Assembly: GCF_039523615.1 (NCBI RefSeq)
Contig: NZ_BAAAFQ010000001.1
Location: 372,001 to 436,000, forward strand
Direction of reading: 5' to 3'
DNA: 64,000 nucleotides
Source: Psychrosphaera haliotis
Lineage (GTDB): Bacteria; Pseudomonadota; Gammaproteobacteria; Enterobacterales; Alteromonadaceae
Below, piece after piece: positions 1 through 8,416 of the stretch. The translations under genes and the position numbers were made by a program. Within the stretch, counting starts at the first letter, position 1. Each line of letters begins with the position of its first letter. The notes beneath the pieces were generated by a model. It was not told the DNA's origin. It made no database searches and saw only the letters and a list, made by a program, of their open reading frames with translations.

Positions 1-318
1 ATCTTGATACATACCTTCAATAAAGATATTCACTTCAACAACCATACTCGTGCGACCTATTTGTGAAACGCTCGCCACCAACTCAACTATTGAACCTGCA
101 GGGATAGGCTCTTTAAAATCGACTCGATCAGACGATATTGTTACCAGTGGTTTGCGACAAAAGCGAGTTGCACATATAAAGGCCACCTCATCCATCCAGG
201 CTAAAGCCTCACCACCGAATAAAGTGTTGTGATGATTTGTTCGACCTGGGAATACCGTTTTTGTGGTGTAGGTTGTTGCATAATTAATTCTGGCTTGGAC
301 TTTTTCTGAATATTCCAT
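1..318 (-). CDS. acyl-CoA thioesterase, hotdog fold (partial, C-terminus cut by window start)
   Basis: The first 106 codons of a minus-strand gene are visible, starting at the ATG at 318 and running off the left edge without a stop. The protein reads MEYSEKVQARINYATTYTTK and continues with an HHNTLFGGEALAWMDEVAF stretch. This is the conserved substrate-pocket motif of YciA/BFIT-type acyl-CoA thioesterases, including the Asp that helps activate water. A later VDFKEPIPAGSIVEL segment matches the central hotdog beta strands. Enzymes of this family hydrolyse acyl-CoA to free acid and CoA in the cytoplasm. The gene is divergent from the M61 peptidase. Substrate preference cannot be read from the fragment. 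Confidence 0.85.
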   Translation of the reverse strand, partial: MEYSEKVQARINYATTYTTKTVFPGRTNHHNTLFGGEALAWMDEVAFICATRFCRKPLVTISSDRVDFKEPIPAGSIVELVASVSQIGRTSMVVEVNIFIEGMYQD

Positions 319-441
319 ATGATCACTCTACTCTTTATTGGTTTAACTCTATTATAAACCTATTCTTACAGTAACCTTGATGAATACTTATGTTATTTCC
401 ATTAAGTGTTATTTTTTTAGTCACTATGGACGAATTTTGTT

Positions 442-2280
442 ATGTCGACGGTTAATTATCACTTTTCAATTGAAGACCCAAATGCACATTTATTTAATAT
501 AAAAATAGAATATACCCCTCTAACTGAATCAGTAGACGAATTATATTTGCCAAACTGGATTCCTGGCAGCTACATGATAAGAGACTTTGCCAAGCACGTA
601 TTAGAGATTAAGGCGTTTGACAAACATGGCTCACTTGCATTGCACGCTACTGACAAAAGTACATTTAAGTTACAACACAATAATAAACCCGTAACGATAG
701 AGTATAAATATTACGCGTTTGATTTAAGTGTTCGTAAAGCCTATTTAGATCAACAATATGGTTTCATTAACCCAGCAAGTAGTTGCTTTGCAATCAAAGG
801 TCATGAACACCAAGTTTGCAATGTCATTTTACATAAGCCTACGTCTTCAATTTGTAAAAACTGGCTACCTGCCTCTGGGTTATCTAAAGGAGTAAATACT
901 AAAGCTTTCAGTTGGGGCGAATACAGTATTGAAGGTTATCTAGCATTTACCGACTATCCAATATTATTTGGCGAATTAGACATTGCATCCTTTGAAATAA
1001 ACCAAATTCCGCACCACGTGGTAACCGTTGGTCAACATTTTGGTTCGCTAGCTCGTGTCGCCAAAGACTTAACGCCACTTTGCCAGTTTCACGCTGATAT
1101 GTTTGGTGGATTGCCTACTGATGTAGACCAATATCTGTTTTTGACCATGATAACCGACAATGGTTTTGGTGGGCTCGAGCATTTAAACTCAACAGCATTG
1201 GTAGCGAGTCGCTTTGATATCATTAATGATGACGCAGCGATTACTGACGGATATCAAACTTTTTTAAGTTTATGCAGTCACGAATATCTTCATACTTGGA
1301 ACGTAAAACGTTTAAAACCAACCGAGTTTATTCCTTATCAATTGGACAAAGAGGTCTATACCGACCAACTTTGGTTTTATGAGGGAATGACGTCTTATTT
1401 TGATGATTTCAGTTTGGTAGCCACTAATACTATTTCTAATGAAGCATACTTAAATGCACTAGCAAAAGCCCTTACCCGCCTAGAACGAGGTAAAGGACAA
1501 CTTAGACAGTCGGTAACGGAGAGTAGCTTTTTAACGTGGACAAAGTTCTATCAACAAGACGATACAGCACCTGATCAAATAGTAAGTTACTACGTTAAAG
1601 GCGCTGTTATTGCCTGTTTTGCTGACATTGCCATCCGAAAACAATCAAACGGCGAACAGTCACTTAAAGACCTAATGCAAACCGCTTGGGTTAAGTTTGG
1701 CGTCAATAACTTAGGCACAACACAGCAAGACTTAGAAAGCCTGTTTAGTAACTTTTTGTCCGGCGAAGATTACTCAATCTTTTTAGAATTGCTGCACAGC
1801 AAAGAAAAAGTAAACTTAAAAGAAACATTTAAACGTGTTGGGCTAGATATAAATTACTATGATCAATACAAACCAAGTCAGTGGTTTAAGCCGGTAAGCT
1901 TTATGCAAACCCAATCTAACGAACAAGCTCAAAGTCTCACTCAAAAAGCAATTAAAAATACGAAGTCAGCTCCTTGGCTTGGTGCTGTTTTAGCTAATGT
2001 CCAAGGTAATATTGTAGTAAGACAAGTATTAGAAGGCTCGCCTGCACAGCAAGCCGGTATTGCAACAGGAGATACGTTAGTTGCTTTTAACAACCTCAAA
2101 ATTAACAGTGACGCCATCGAGCCTTTATTAATAAATGCTGTTAAAGACTCAGACAATGTAATTCACTACTTTAGAAAAGATTTACTTTACCGCTCTGACA
2201 TAACGTTTGGTCAAAACAATAAGTTTGTTGCTGGGTTTACGATTGAAGATAAAGACAAGCTGAGTAAGTGGCTTAACTAA
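442..2280 (+). CDS. M61 family metallopeptidase with C-terminal PDZ domain
   Basis: A 612-residue protein of the M61 (glycyl aminopeptidase-like) family. The zinc site HEYLHTWNVKRLKP lies at residues 280-284 onward, and the M61-typical QLWFYEGMTSYFDD, holding the downstream glutamate ligand, follows. The N-terminal third is the beta-rich M61 domain, with PNWIPGSYMIRDFAKHV near residues 38-54. A PDZ-like segment (LGAVLANVQGNIVVRQVLEG, then SPAQQAGIATGDTLVAFN) occupies roughly residues 510-590. There is no obvious signal peptide from the ATG at 442, so a cytoplasmic location is the simplest reading. The gene stands alone and converges on the M23 peptidase. Its physiological substrate is unknown; the family prefers N-terminal Gly/Ala. 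Confidence 0.9.
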   Translation: MSTVNYHFSIEDPNAHLFNIKIEYTPLTESVDELYLPNWIPGSYMIRDFAKHVLEIKAFDKHGSLALHATDKSTFKLQHNNKPVTIEYKYYAFDLSVRKAYLDQQYGFINPASSCFAIKGHEHQVCNVILHKPTSSICKNWLPASGLSKGVNTKAFSWGEYSIEGYLAFTDYPILFGELDIASFEINQIPHHVVTVGQHFGSLARVAKDLTPLCQFHADMFGGLPTDVDQYLFLTMITDNGFGGLEHLNSTALVASRFDIINDDAAITDGYQTFLSLCSHEYLHTWNVKRLKPTEFIPYQLDKEVYTDQLWFYEGMTSYFDDFSLVATNTISNEAYLNALAKALTRLERGKGQLRQSVTESSFLTWTKFYQQDDTAPDQIVSYYVKGAVIACFADIAIRKQSNGEQSLKDLMQTAWVKFGVNNLGTTQQDLESLFSNFLSGEDYSIFLELLHSKEKVNLKETFKRVGLDINYYDQYKPSQWFKPVSFMQTQSNEQAQSLTQKAIKNTKSAPWLGAVLANVQGNIVVRQVLEGSPAQQAGIATGDTLVAFNNLKINSDAIEPLLINAVKDSDNVIHYFRKDLLYRSDITFGQNNKFVAGFTIEDKDKLSKWLN

Positions 2281-2314
2281 CAAAGCATTCTAAATGCCTA
2301 TAATTAGAAACAAA

Positions 2315-2348
2315 AAAGCCTAATTAAGCATGTATTTAGTTAGGCTTT
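2315..2348. terminator. hairpin between convergent M61 and M23 genes
   Basis: AAAGCCTAA (2315-2323) pairs with TTAGGCTTT (2340-2348) around a 16-base loop. The left arm is preceded by an A-run, and the right arm is followed by a T-rich stretch. It could terminate transcription from either side. Confidence 0.6.
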
Positions 2349-2446
2349 GTTATGTTTTGATTGAATGTTTTGATTTAAACTTTTATTTAACGAGATTTAT
2401 TACCTAGCTTAAGTAAAGCTCTTAATCCAACTAGCTTAAACAGAGG

Positions 2447-3322
2447 TTATTCGTCTAATAGTAAGGCAGGATCTAATCGGCGATTAAACCAATTCAGACG
2501 CCAATCTAAATGCGGGCCTGTTACTCTTCCGGTAGCACCAATCTCAGCAATTTTATCACCTTGCTGAACTTCATCACCTATCTTTACATCAACTTTACTT
2601 AAATGAATGTAAGTTGATGTAACGCCTAAGCCATGATCGATAATTAAAGTACCACCTGAATAATACAAATCAGGCTCTGCTAACACGACTTTTCCCGCCC
2701 AAGGCGCGATAACTTTGGTTCCAGTAGGTCCAGCTATATCTAAACCAAAGTGTGGACGTTTTGGTACACCATTAAATACACGTCTCGAACCATAAACTCC
2801 ACTAATGCGCCCTTCTGCAGGTCGTATAGATTTTTCAAGGAAGTCGGTACGATAAGACATTTTCTCGCGAGCTTTTTTGACCTTAGCAGAGTCAGAGCTT
2901 ATTCGGCTCAACACAGACTTAGGAGGCGACACATATTTTTGAGCAACGCCATTGACTCTATCTATTTTATATTCACGTTGGGCAACATTTAATGGCTGTC
3001 TTTCAATGCTTCCATCGGCATAAGTAATAACTAGTTCTGACTGCTCCTGTGCATCTACACCAAAGCCAAATACAAACAGATTATTATTAGGATGAACAGG
3101 AACCTTTACGCCATCAATTTTAACGCTTTTAACCGCTTCCGTTGACTTTCCATATAACAAACCGCCTTGGATTACGTCACCAAAAAGAGTTGTTCTAACT
3201 CCGCCAGTTGCAACTTTGTTATCGGTTTTGTTATTAGCATTGGCATTGGCGACGCAAAAAAGCATGGTAGCCACTACGAATAGTCGCTTCATTAAAAGCC
3301 GTTTAATTACTACCAATTTCAT
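2447..3322 (-). CDS. M23 family metallopeptidase (LytM/peptidoglycan endopeptidase-like)
   Basis: A 291-residue exported protein. A hydrophobic signal segment (RLFVVATMLFCVANANA) lies near residues 13-29. The C-terminal half carries the M23 zinc-peptidase core: PHFGLDIAGPTGT (first His and the Asp ligand), IDHGLGVTSTYIHLSKV (the HxH-type region) and VTGPHLDWRLNWF. This family cleaves peptide cross-links in peptidoglycan, or acts as a non-catalytic activator of amidases; the metal ligands look intact here. The start at 3322 is favoured because GAAGGAT lies about 8 bases upstream. The internal Met at residue 12 has no such site. It is the N-terminal beta domain plus M23 type, without LysM. Confidence 0.88.
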   Translation of the reverse strand: MKLVVIKRLLMKRLFVVATMLFCVANANANNKTDNKVATGGVRTTLFGDVIQGGLLYGKSTEAVKSVKIDGVKVPVHPNNNLFVFGFGVDAQEQSELVITYADGSIERQPLNVAQREYKIDRVNGVAQKYVSPPKSVLSRISSDSAKVKKAREKMSYRTDFLEKSIRPAEGRISGVYGSRRVFNGVPKRPHFGLDIAGPTGTKVIAPWAGKVVLAEPDLYYSGGTLIIDHGLGVTSTYIHLSKVDVKIGDEVQQGDKIAEIGATGRVTGPHLDWRLNWFNRRLDPALLLDE

Positions 3323-3395
3323 TTAATAACATCCTTCATTAAATTTACCGTTTAAACTGACCAAATATCCACTGCAATGCTACAGCTAATTTTTA

Positions 3396-4262
3396 CTAAG
3401 CGAATGCAATTGCGCCTTTTGCAACACCTTCATAAGCAACTACTTTATAGTTGTTGTGCGGGTACTGAGCTTTTAGTTTATCGGCAAGGTATTGAGCTAT
3501 TAGTTCTACCGTCGTATCCACTGGCATAGAGTAGACAGAAGCTTTTTCCATTGCTAACTCAAACTTACCTTGAGAAGACTCATATTTGTATGCAACCTGG
3601 CTTTGTGTTTTTGAAATGAATTCTAACTCTGATTCAGCTACTTCATCTTCGTCTGTCGCCACATAAATATCTTCCCACAGTTTAGAAGCTTCTTTTTCTA
3701 AACGTGGAGATTTCATGTCATTTTCAAAGATTTGAATTTTAGAACGATGGCCATGAGCAATACGTTGGCAATTACCATCGTGCTTTTTTAGTCCATGCGT
3801 GTAGTGATAATAGAAGCCGCTTATATCTTCCGCTCTTAATGACAACTCAACCTTTTTAACATTAGCAGGCAGTTGAGGCTTGATAACTGACGCTAAATGC
3901 TTAATCACATGAGACATTTCAATGCGGTCAGCGTCTACAAAACAGTAAGCGTCAGATGGGCTAGAAATCGCGATTTTTTCGCCGCTATTAGACTCAAACT
4001 CAACCTTTATGTAGTCTTGTCCTTCGATATGCTGAACATTAACACCACTGTATTCAGTTGGAATAGCCAACTTATGGTCAACCGTATCGTCAATAATACG
4101 TTTAACTTGTTTTTTAACTTTAGAGAAGTCCAAAACCATATTTTGTTCATCAAGTTCACCGTGCAATGTCAAATCGACAATCCAGCTTTCACCCACCATG
4201 CCTCGTTGAGTACACAGGTAGGAAAAATCGATAACGGTTAAATCATTAACAAACAGTTGCAT
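3396..4262 (-). CDS. 6-carboxytetrahydropterin synthase-like protein, two PTPS halves
   Basis: A 288-residue protein, about twice the usual QueD length. The N-terminal half has the PTPS pattern NMVLDFSKVKKQVKRIIDD followed by TVDHKLAIP (the Asp-His pair), but lacks the HGH zinc motif. The C-terminal half supplies YTHGLKKHDGNCQRIAHGH, with HGH at residues 170-172 and a candidate catalytic Cys just before it. Then comes SMPVDTTVELIAQYLADKL, resembling the PTxEN helix. It therefore looks like a duplicated fold in which catalytic elements are split between the halves. QueD enzymes convert 7,8-dihydroneopterin triphosphate to 6-carboxytetrahydropterin for queuosine/7-deazaguanine synthesis. No queC, queE or queF lies nearby, so the exact reaction is uncertain. 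Confidence 0.75.
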   Translation of the reverse strand: MQLFVNDLTVIDFSYLCTQRGMVGESWIVDLTLHGELDEQNMVLDFSKVKKQVKRIIDDTVDHKLAIPTEYSGVNVQHIEGQDYIKVEFESNSGEKIAISSPSDAYCFVDADRIEMSHVIKHLASVIKPQLPANVKKVELSLRAEDISGFYYHYTHGLKKHDGNCQRIAHGHRSKIQIFENDMKSPRLEKEASKLWEDIYVATDEDEVAESELEFISKTQSQVAYKYESSQGKFELAMEKASVYSMPVDTTVELIAQYLADKLKAQYPHNNYKVVAYEGVAKGAIAFA

Positions 4263-4397
4263 ATTACTCTCTCTCTTTAATTCGAGCCGGTATTATAAAG
4301 ATAATTATCACGCATCGCATTAATTGTTTTAGTTAACTTGGCGAAAACTATCAGAGTAGGTCATAGTATAAAACAATACACAAAAACAGGCGGTTAA

Positions 4398-4718
4398 ATG
4401 AAGAAAGTTTACCAATGTAGCAATAATCTAGAACTTCAGCCTTTTATTGAAACTTTAAAGCGGTTAGATATAAAACATTTAGTTAAAAACGAGTACATCT
4501 CTGGAGCAATCGGAGAACTTCCTTTCACTGAAGCATGGCCACAACTTTGGGTATTAAATGACAGTGATTTAGATATCGCAAGGTCAGCGTGTCAGGCGAT
4601 AGAGCAAGAATTAAAAACTGACAAACCCGATTGGAATTGCACTCATTGTGGCGAAGAAAACCACGCAAACTTTGAGTTTTGTTGGCAATGTGAACAATTA
4701 GATGTACATCAAGTTTAG
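4398..4718 (+). CDS. DUF2007 protein with C-terminal zinc ribbon
   Basis: A 106-residue cytoplasmic protein. Residues 1-70 match the DUF2007 (putative signal-transducing) fold: a KKVYQCSNNLELQPFIETL start and the LWVLNDSDLDIARSACQAIE helix. Residues 79-100 form a rubredoxin/RanBP2-like zinc ribbon, WNCTHCGEENHANFEFCWQC, with four Cys as two CxxC pairs. The family's role is not established; the ribbon suggests binding to protein or nucleic acid. It is a single gene convergent with glyoxalase I. Confidence 0.8.
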   Translation: MKKVYQCSNNLELQPFIETLKRLDIKHLVKNEYISGAIGELPFTEAWPQLWVLNDSDLDIARSACQAIEQELKTDKPDWNCTHCGEENHANFEFCWQCEQLDVHQV

Positions 4719-4840
4719 TTGTGTATACCTAACCACACTAATTGTTCATTTTGTATATTTTTACAGTTTAATGGCAAGGCCACTGTTAGACGATTAAATT
4801 ATTTCCTAACGAGTAGACCTTGTTTGTCAATAATCAAAGA

Positions 4841-5281
4841 CTACCAGCTACCTGTGTTTTCCATTGAAACCCACGGTTCTTTTGGTGGTAATGAGCCATT
4901 TTTTTGCAATAACTCAATGCTAATTCCATCGGGTGATCGTACAAATGCCATATGGCCACATCTTGGCGGTCTATTAATCAGTACCCCACCGTCTTGTAAC
5001 TTTTGACAAAGCTCATAAATATCATCAACTCTAAATGCCAAGTGCCCAAAGTTACGACCACCTGTGTACTCTTCCGGATCCCAGTTGTAGGTTAGCTCAA
5101 TAGTAGGTTTCTGTGTTTCTTTTGCTTCTTCTAACTGGTCTGAAGCTGCTAGATACACAAGTGTAAACCTGCCCTTCTCACTATCTTGGCGATGAACTTC
5201 ATGCAGGCCTAATAGGTCACAATAAAACTTCATTGATGCTTCAAGATTGTTGACTCGAACCATAGTGTGGACATATTCCAT
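4841..5281 (-). CDS. gloA: lactoylglutathione lyase (glyoxalase I), VOC family
   Basis: A 146-residue cytoplasmic enzyme that converts the hemithioacetal of methylglyoxal and glutathione to S-lactoylglutathione. The four metal ligands expected from E. coli GlxI are all visible: His5 (MEYVH), Glu62 (TIELTYNWD), His80 (NFGHLAF) and Glu123 (SIELLQ). The two VOC halves are intact, and the length is slightly above the usual 135 residues because of an insert near residues 47-58 (SDQLEEAKETQK) and a C-terminal tail. It stands alone between DUF2007 and divergent dusC. Confidence 0.93.
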   Translation of the reverse strand: MEYVHTMVRVNNLEASMKFYCDLLGLHEVHRQDSEKGRFTLVYLAASDQLEEAKETQKPTIELTYNWDPEEYTGGRNFGHLAFRVDDIYELCQKLQDGGVLINRPPRCGHMAFVRSPDGISIELLQKNGSLPPKEPWVSMENTGSW

Positions 5282-5371
5282 TGGTGTCTCCTAACTTAAA
5301 ATATAAAAACGCAATTAATTTAACATGCTTAAAATTTCAAAACATTAAAAGCCTAGTGATAAAATCCTAAC

Positions 5372-5400
5372 TGGTGACTTTTTAACAAAGCCAGTATAAT
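5372..5400 (+). promoter_or_regulatory. candidate sigma70 promoter of dusC
   Basis: A consensus TATAAT at 5395-5400 is followed by GC-rich GCGCGG and lies 22 bases before the dusC start. The -35 region about 17 bases upstream (TGGTGA) is poor, so the call rests mainly on the -10 element. Confidence 0.5.
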
Positions 5401-5421
5401 GCGCGGCCTCAATTTTTAAAG

Positions 5422-6402
5422 ATGAACTCGATGACTAAACCAAAAATAACGTTGGCGCCTATGGAAGGTGTAATTGACCACCTAATGAGGCACATGCTTA
5501 CCAGCATGGGTGGCATCGACTTATGCGTTACTGAGTTTATTCGTATTGTCGATCAGAAACTGCCTGATCGTGTTTTTTATCGATACTGCCCAGAATTATA
5601 CAACGGGAGTAAAACACCAAGCGGTACTCCTGTTCGGATTCAATTACTTGGACAAGAACCTAATTGGTTGGCCGAAAATGCCGTGGTTGCGACTTCTTTA
5701 GGTAGTCCGGGTATAGACCTTAACTTTGGTTGCCCAGCAAAGGCCGTTAATAAAAGTCGCGGTGGCGCAATTTTACTTAAAGACCCCAATACGCTTTATA
5801 ACATAGCGAAAGCAGTGAGACGTGCCGTCCCTGAGCATTTACCCGTTACCGCAAAAATGCGACTAGGTTTTGATGACGCTAGCCTAGCAATAGAAAACGC
5901 ACAAGCTTTATCAGAAGGTGGTGCCACTGAAATTGCTATTCATGCAAGAACAAAAAGTGATGGATACAAACCACCCGCTTATTGGGAACACATTGCGCTC
6001 ATTGCCAAGCACGTTAAAACACCTCTAATTGCCAATGGCGAAATATGGAACCCAGAACAAGCCAAGATATGTCAATCAAGATCTGGCTGCACAAATATTA
6101 TGTTGGGCAGAGGTGCATTAGCCCTTCCCAACTTAGCAAATTGGATTAAAGGTGACCAACAGCCATTAACTTGGTTTCAGGTATTGGCACTGTTAATTAA
6201 ATATTCTGAATATGAAATTGAAGGCGATAAAGGACTTTACTATTCAAACAGAGTGAAACAATGGATGGTTTATTTAAAGATGAACTACCCAGAAGCAGAA
6301 CCATTTTTTAGGTCTATCCGAACCATCAAAAAGACCAACGAAATGCTGAACGCAATACAACAAGAACATCAACATTATGCCAATATTGCAGAAACTAGTT
6401 AG
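5422..6402 (+). CDS. dusC: tRNA-dihydrouridine(16) synthase DusC
   Basis: A 326-residue flavoenzyme that reduces uridine in the tRNA D-loop to dihydrouridine using FMN and NADPH. The N-terminal TIM barrel opens with ITLAPMEGVIDHLMR. The catalytic Cys is Cys104 in IDLNFGCPAKAVNKSRGGA. The TAKMRLGFDD and LIANGEIWNPEQA segments are Dus hallmarks. DusC-type features (VTEFIRIVDQKLP near the N-terminus and the PEAEPFFRSIRTIKK tail) separate it from DusA and DusB. The ATG at 5422 or the one three codons later could be the start. It is a single gene. Confidence 0.92.
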   Translation: MNSMTKPKITLAPMEGVIDHLMRHMLTSMGGIDLCVTEFIRIVDQKLPDRVFYRYCPELYNGSKTPSGTPVRIQLLGQEPNWLAENAVVATSLGSPGIDLNFGCPAKAVNKSRGGAILLKDPNTLYNIAKAVRRAVPEHLPVTAKMRLGFDDASLAIENAQALSEGGATEIAIHARTKSDGYKPPAYWEHIALIAKHVKTPLIANGEIWNPEQAKICQSRSGCTNIMLGRGALALPNLANWIKGDQQPLTWFQVLALLIKYSEYEIEGDKGLYYSNRVKQWMVYLKMNYPEAEPFFRSIRTIKKTNEMLNAIQQEHQHYANIAETS

Positions 6403-6460
6403 CTAGGTTATTTTATCCTGAACTTTATGATTCATAAAAATAAAATAATCAGGATCTAAA

Positions 6461-8293
6461 ATGCAAAAACACTTTACAACTAAACGACTAATGTTAACCG
6501 CTGCTATATCTATTGCGTTAGCTGGTTGCTCAGTAGAAACAAAAACAGATAATGTAACGACTCAAAACCAGCAATTATCTGAAGCTGATGCAAAAGCTTA
6601 TGTTGTCAACGCGGAACAGCGCCTTTCAGAAATTTATGAATACGCCGCTAAAGCAGAATGGGTAGCTCAAACCTATATCACTGAAGATACACAATTTATT
6701 GCCTCGAAAGCTAATGAAGAAATTAAGCTTTTGGGAATTGAACTTGCCAACGGTGCCGCAAAATTCAAAGACTTAACGTTAGATTATGATACCAAACGAA
6801 AATTAGACCTTTTAAGACTCGGTCTAACTTTACCAGCTCCAGCAGACTCACCGGAACTAGCTTCTGAATTAGCGAAAATCGAAAGCAAACTATCTGCAAT
6901 TTATGGCTCTGGCTCAACGCCTGATGGCAACAAGTATGACTTAATTGGCTTATCCAACACTATGGCAACCTCGGATGATCCAGAAGCAATGTTAAATGCC
7001 TGGATAGATTGGCGTAAAGTTTCTCCTAGCATGAAAGATAAATACGTCCGCCTTGTAGAGATTGCTAACCAAGGCGCTAAAGACTTAGGCTTTAATGATG
7101 TTGGCGCAATGTGGCGCTCTAAATACGACATGGAACCAGATGCCTTTGCAAATGAAATGGACAGGGTTTGGGGGCAAGTAAAACCCTTATACGACTCACT
7201 TCATTGTCATGTTAGAGCCAAGCTAAACGAAAAATATGGCGATGACGTAGTTCCTAACGAAGGCGAAATCCCTGCTCACCTTCTAGGTAACATGTGGGCA
7301 CAGACCTGGGGCAACATTTATGACTTAGTTGCGCCTGAAGGCGGAACAGGCGTTGATGTTACAACTAAACTTAAAGAGCACAACTACACGCCAATTAAGA
7401 TGGTTGAGCAAGCAGAAGGTTTTTTCACCTCTCTTGGATTCGAAGAGTTGCCGGGCACTTTTTGGACTCGTTCTCAGTTTGAAAAACCAGTAGGCAGAGA
7501 TTCAGTATGTCATGCCAGTGCATGGGATGTTACAGATACGGATTACCGTATAAAAATGTGTATTCAGCAAACCGGTGAGGAGTTTAATGTAATACACCAT
7601 GAGCTAGGCCATAATTTTTATCAGCGTGCCTATAATCAAAAGCAACCTTTATTGTATCGAGGCAGTGCTAATGATGGTTTCCACGAAGCTATTGGCGATA
7701 CAGTAGCATTATCAATTACACCAAAATATCTAAAAGAAATTGGTTTGATTGAAGAAGAGCCAGATGCATCTGGCGATCTTCCATTTTTAATGCGTATGGC
7801 TATGGATAAAGTTGCCTTTTTACCATTTGGTTTAATGGTAGACAAATGGCGCTGGCAGGTATTTAGCGGTGAGTTAAAGCCTGATCAATATAACGAAGGT
7901 TGGTGGAAATTACGTGAACAGTACCAAGGTGTGAAAGCTCCGGTAGCCCGCAGCGAAGAAAACTTTGACGCTGGTTCTAAATACCACATTCCTGCGAATA
8001 CGCCTTATTCACGTTACTTCTTAGCACACATATTGCAGTTCCAATTCCATAGAGAGCTTTGTGATATAGCCGGCGAAACCGGTCCTCTGCACCGTTGTTC
8101 AATTTACAACAACAAAGAAGTGGGCACTAAGTTAAATGCGATGCTTGAAATGGGCATGAGCAAGCCTTGGCAAGAAGCTTTAGAGGCTATGACAGGCTCT
8201 AAAGAGATGGATGCGACAGCAGTAATTGACTATTTTGCGCCATTAAAAACATGGTTAGATAAACAAAATGTAAATCGTCAGTGTGGTTGGTAA
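6461..8293 (+). CDS. M2 family peptidyl-dipeptidase (ACE-like), predicted lipoprotein
   Basis: A 610-residue zinc dipeptidase homologous to angiotensin-converting enzyme. The N-terminus is a lipoprotein signal with lipobox LAGC (Cys23), so it is probably membrane-anchored and faces the periplasm. The zinc site is HHELGH (His380, Glu381, His384), with the third ligand Glu409 in GFHEAIGDT. The C-terminal half keeps the M2-typical PYSRYFLAHILQFQFHREL. Such enzymes release C-terminal dipeptides from oligopeptides, which fits a peptide-feeding marine bacterium. It is a single-gene unit followed by a strong terminator. Confidence 0.93.
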   Translation: MQKHFTTKRLMLTAAISIALAGCSVETKTDNVTTQNQQLSEADAKAYVVNAEQRLSEIYEYAAKAEWVAQTYITEDTQFIASKANEEIKLLGIELANGAAKFKDLTLDYDTKRKLDLLRLGLTLPAPADSPELASELAKIESKLSAIYGSGSTPDGNKYDLIGLSNTMATSDDPEAMLNAWIDWRKVSPSMKDKYVRLVEIANQGAKDLGFNDVGAMWRSKYDMEPDAFANEMDRVWGQVKPLYDSLHCHVRAKLNEKYGDDVVPNEGEIPAHLLGNMWAQTWGNIYDLVAPEGGTGVDVTTKLKEHNYTPIKMVEQAEGFFTSLGFEELPGTFWTRSQFEKPVGRDSVCHASAWDVTDTDYRIKMCIQQTGEEFNVIHHELGHNFYQRAYNQKQPLLYRGSANDGFHEAIGDTVALSITPKYLKEIGLIEEEPDASGDLPFLMRMAMDKVAFLPFGLMVDKWRWQVFSGELKPDQYNEGWWKLREQYQGVKAPVARSEENFDAGSKYHIPANTPYSRYFLAHILQFQFHRELCDIAGETGPLHRCSIYNNKEVGTKLNAMLEMGMSKPWQEALEAMTGSKEMDATAVIDYFAPLKTWLDKQNVNRQCGW

Positions 8294-8307
8294 TAATACC
8301 GACCCAA

Positions 8308-8351
8308 TACTGCAAATGTACTAGTAAGAAATAGTAGTTACATTTGTAGTA
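8308..8351. repeat. short imperfect inverted repeat downstream of M2 peptidase
   Basis: TACTGCAAATGTACTA (8308-8323) faces TAGTAGTTACATTTGTAGTA (8332-8351), giving imperfect arms with a short spacer. It lies between the M2 stop codon and the terminator. It could be a small dispersed repeat or an mRNA 3-prime stem; no second copy was recognised in this window. Confidence 0.35.
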
Positions 8352-8357
8352 GATACT

Positions 8358-8386
8358 AAAAAACGGCAGTTTAACTGCCGTTTTTT
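8358..8386. terminator. bidirectional rho-independent terminator
   Basis: A near-perfect palindrome: A6 CGGCAGT, TTA, ACTGCCG T6. It sits between the convergent M2 peptidase and oxygenase genes and has a T-run on both strands. Confidence 0.9.
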
Positions 8387-8416
8387 ATGACTTCATATTA
8401 CCTAGTACAAAGAAGC

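Noticed and set aside
50..232. 60-codon plus-strand frame at the window start
   Set aside because: It is the complement of the thioesterase coding sequence, which has a clear hotdog motif.
4719..5006. 95-codon plus-strand frame after the DUF2007 gene
   Set aside because: It begins immediately after a stop codon and runs into the antisense of glyoxalase I; it has no ribosome site or domain.
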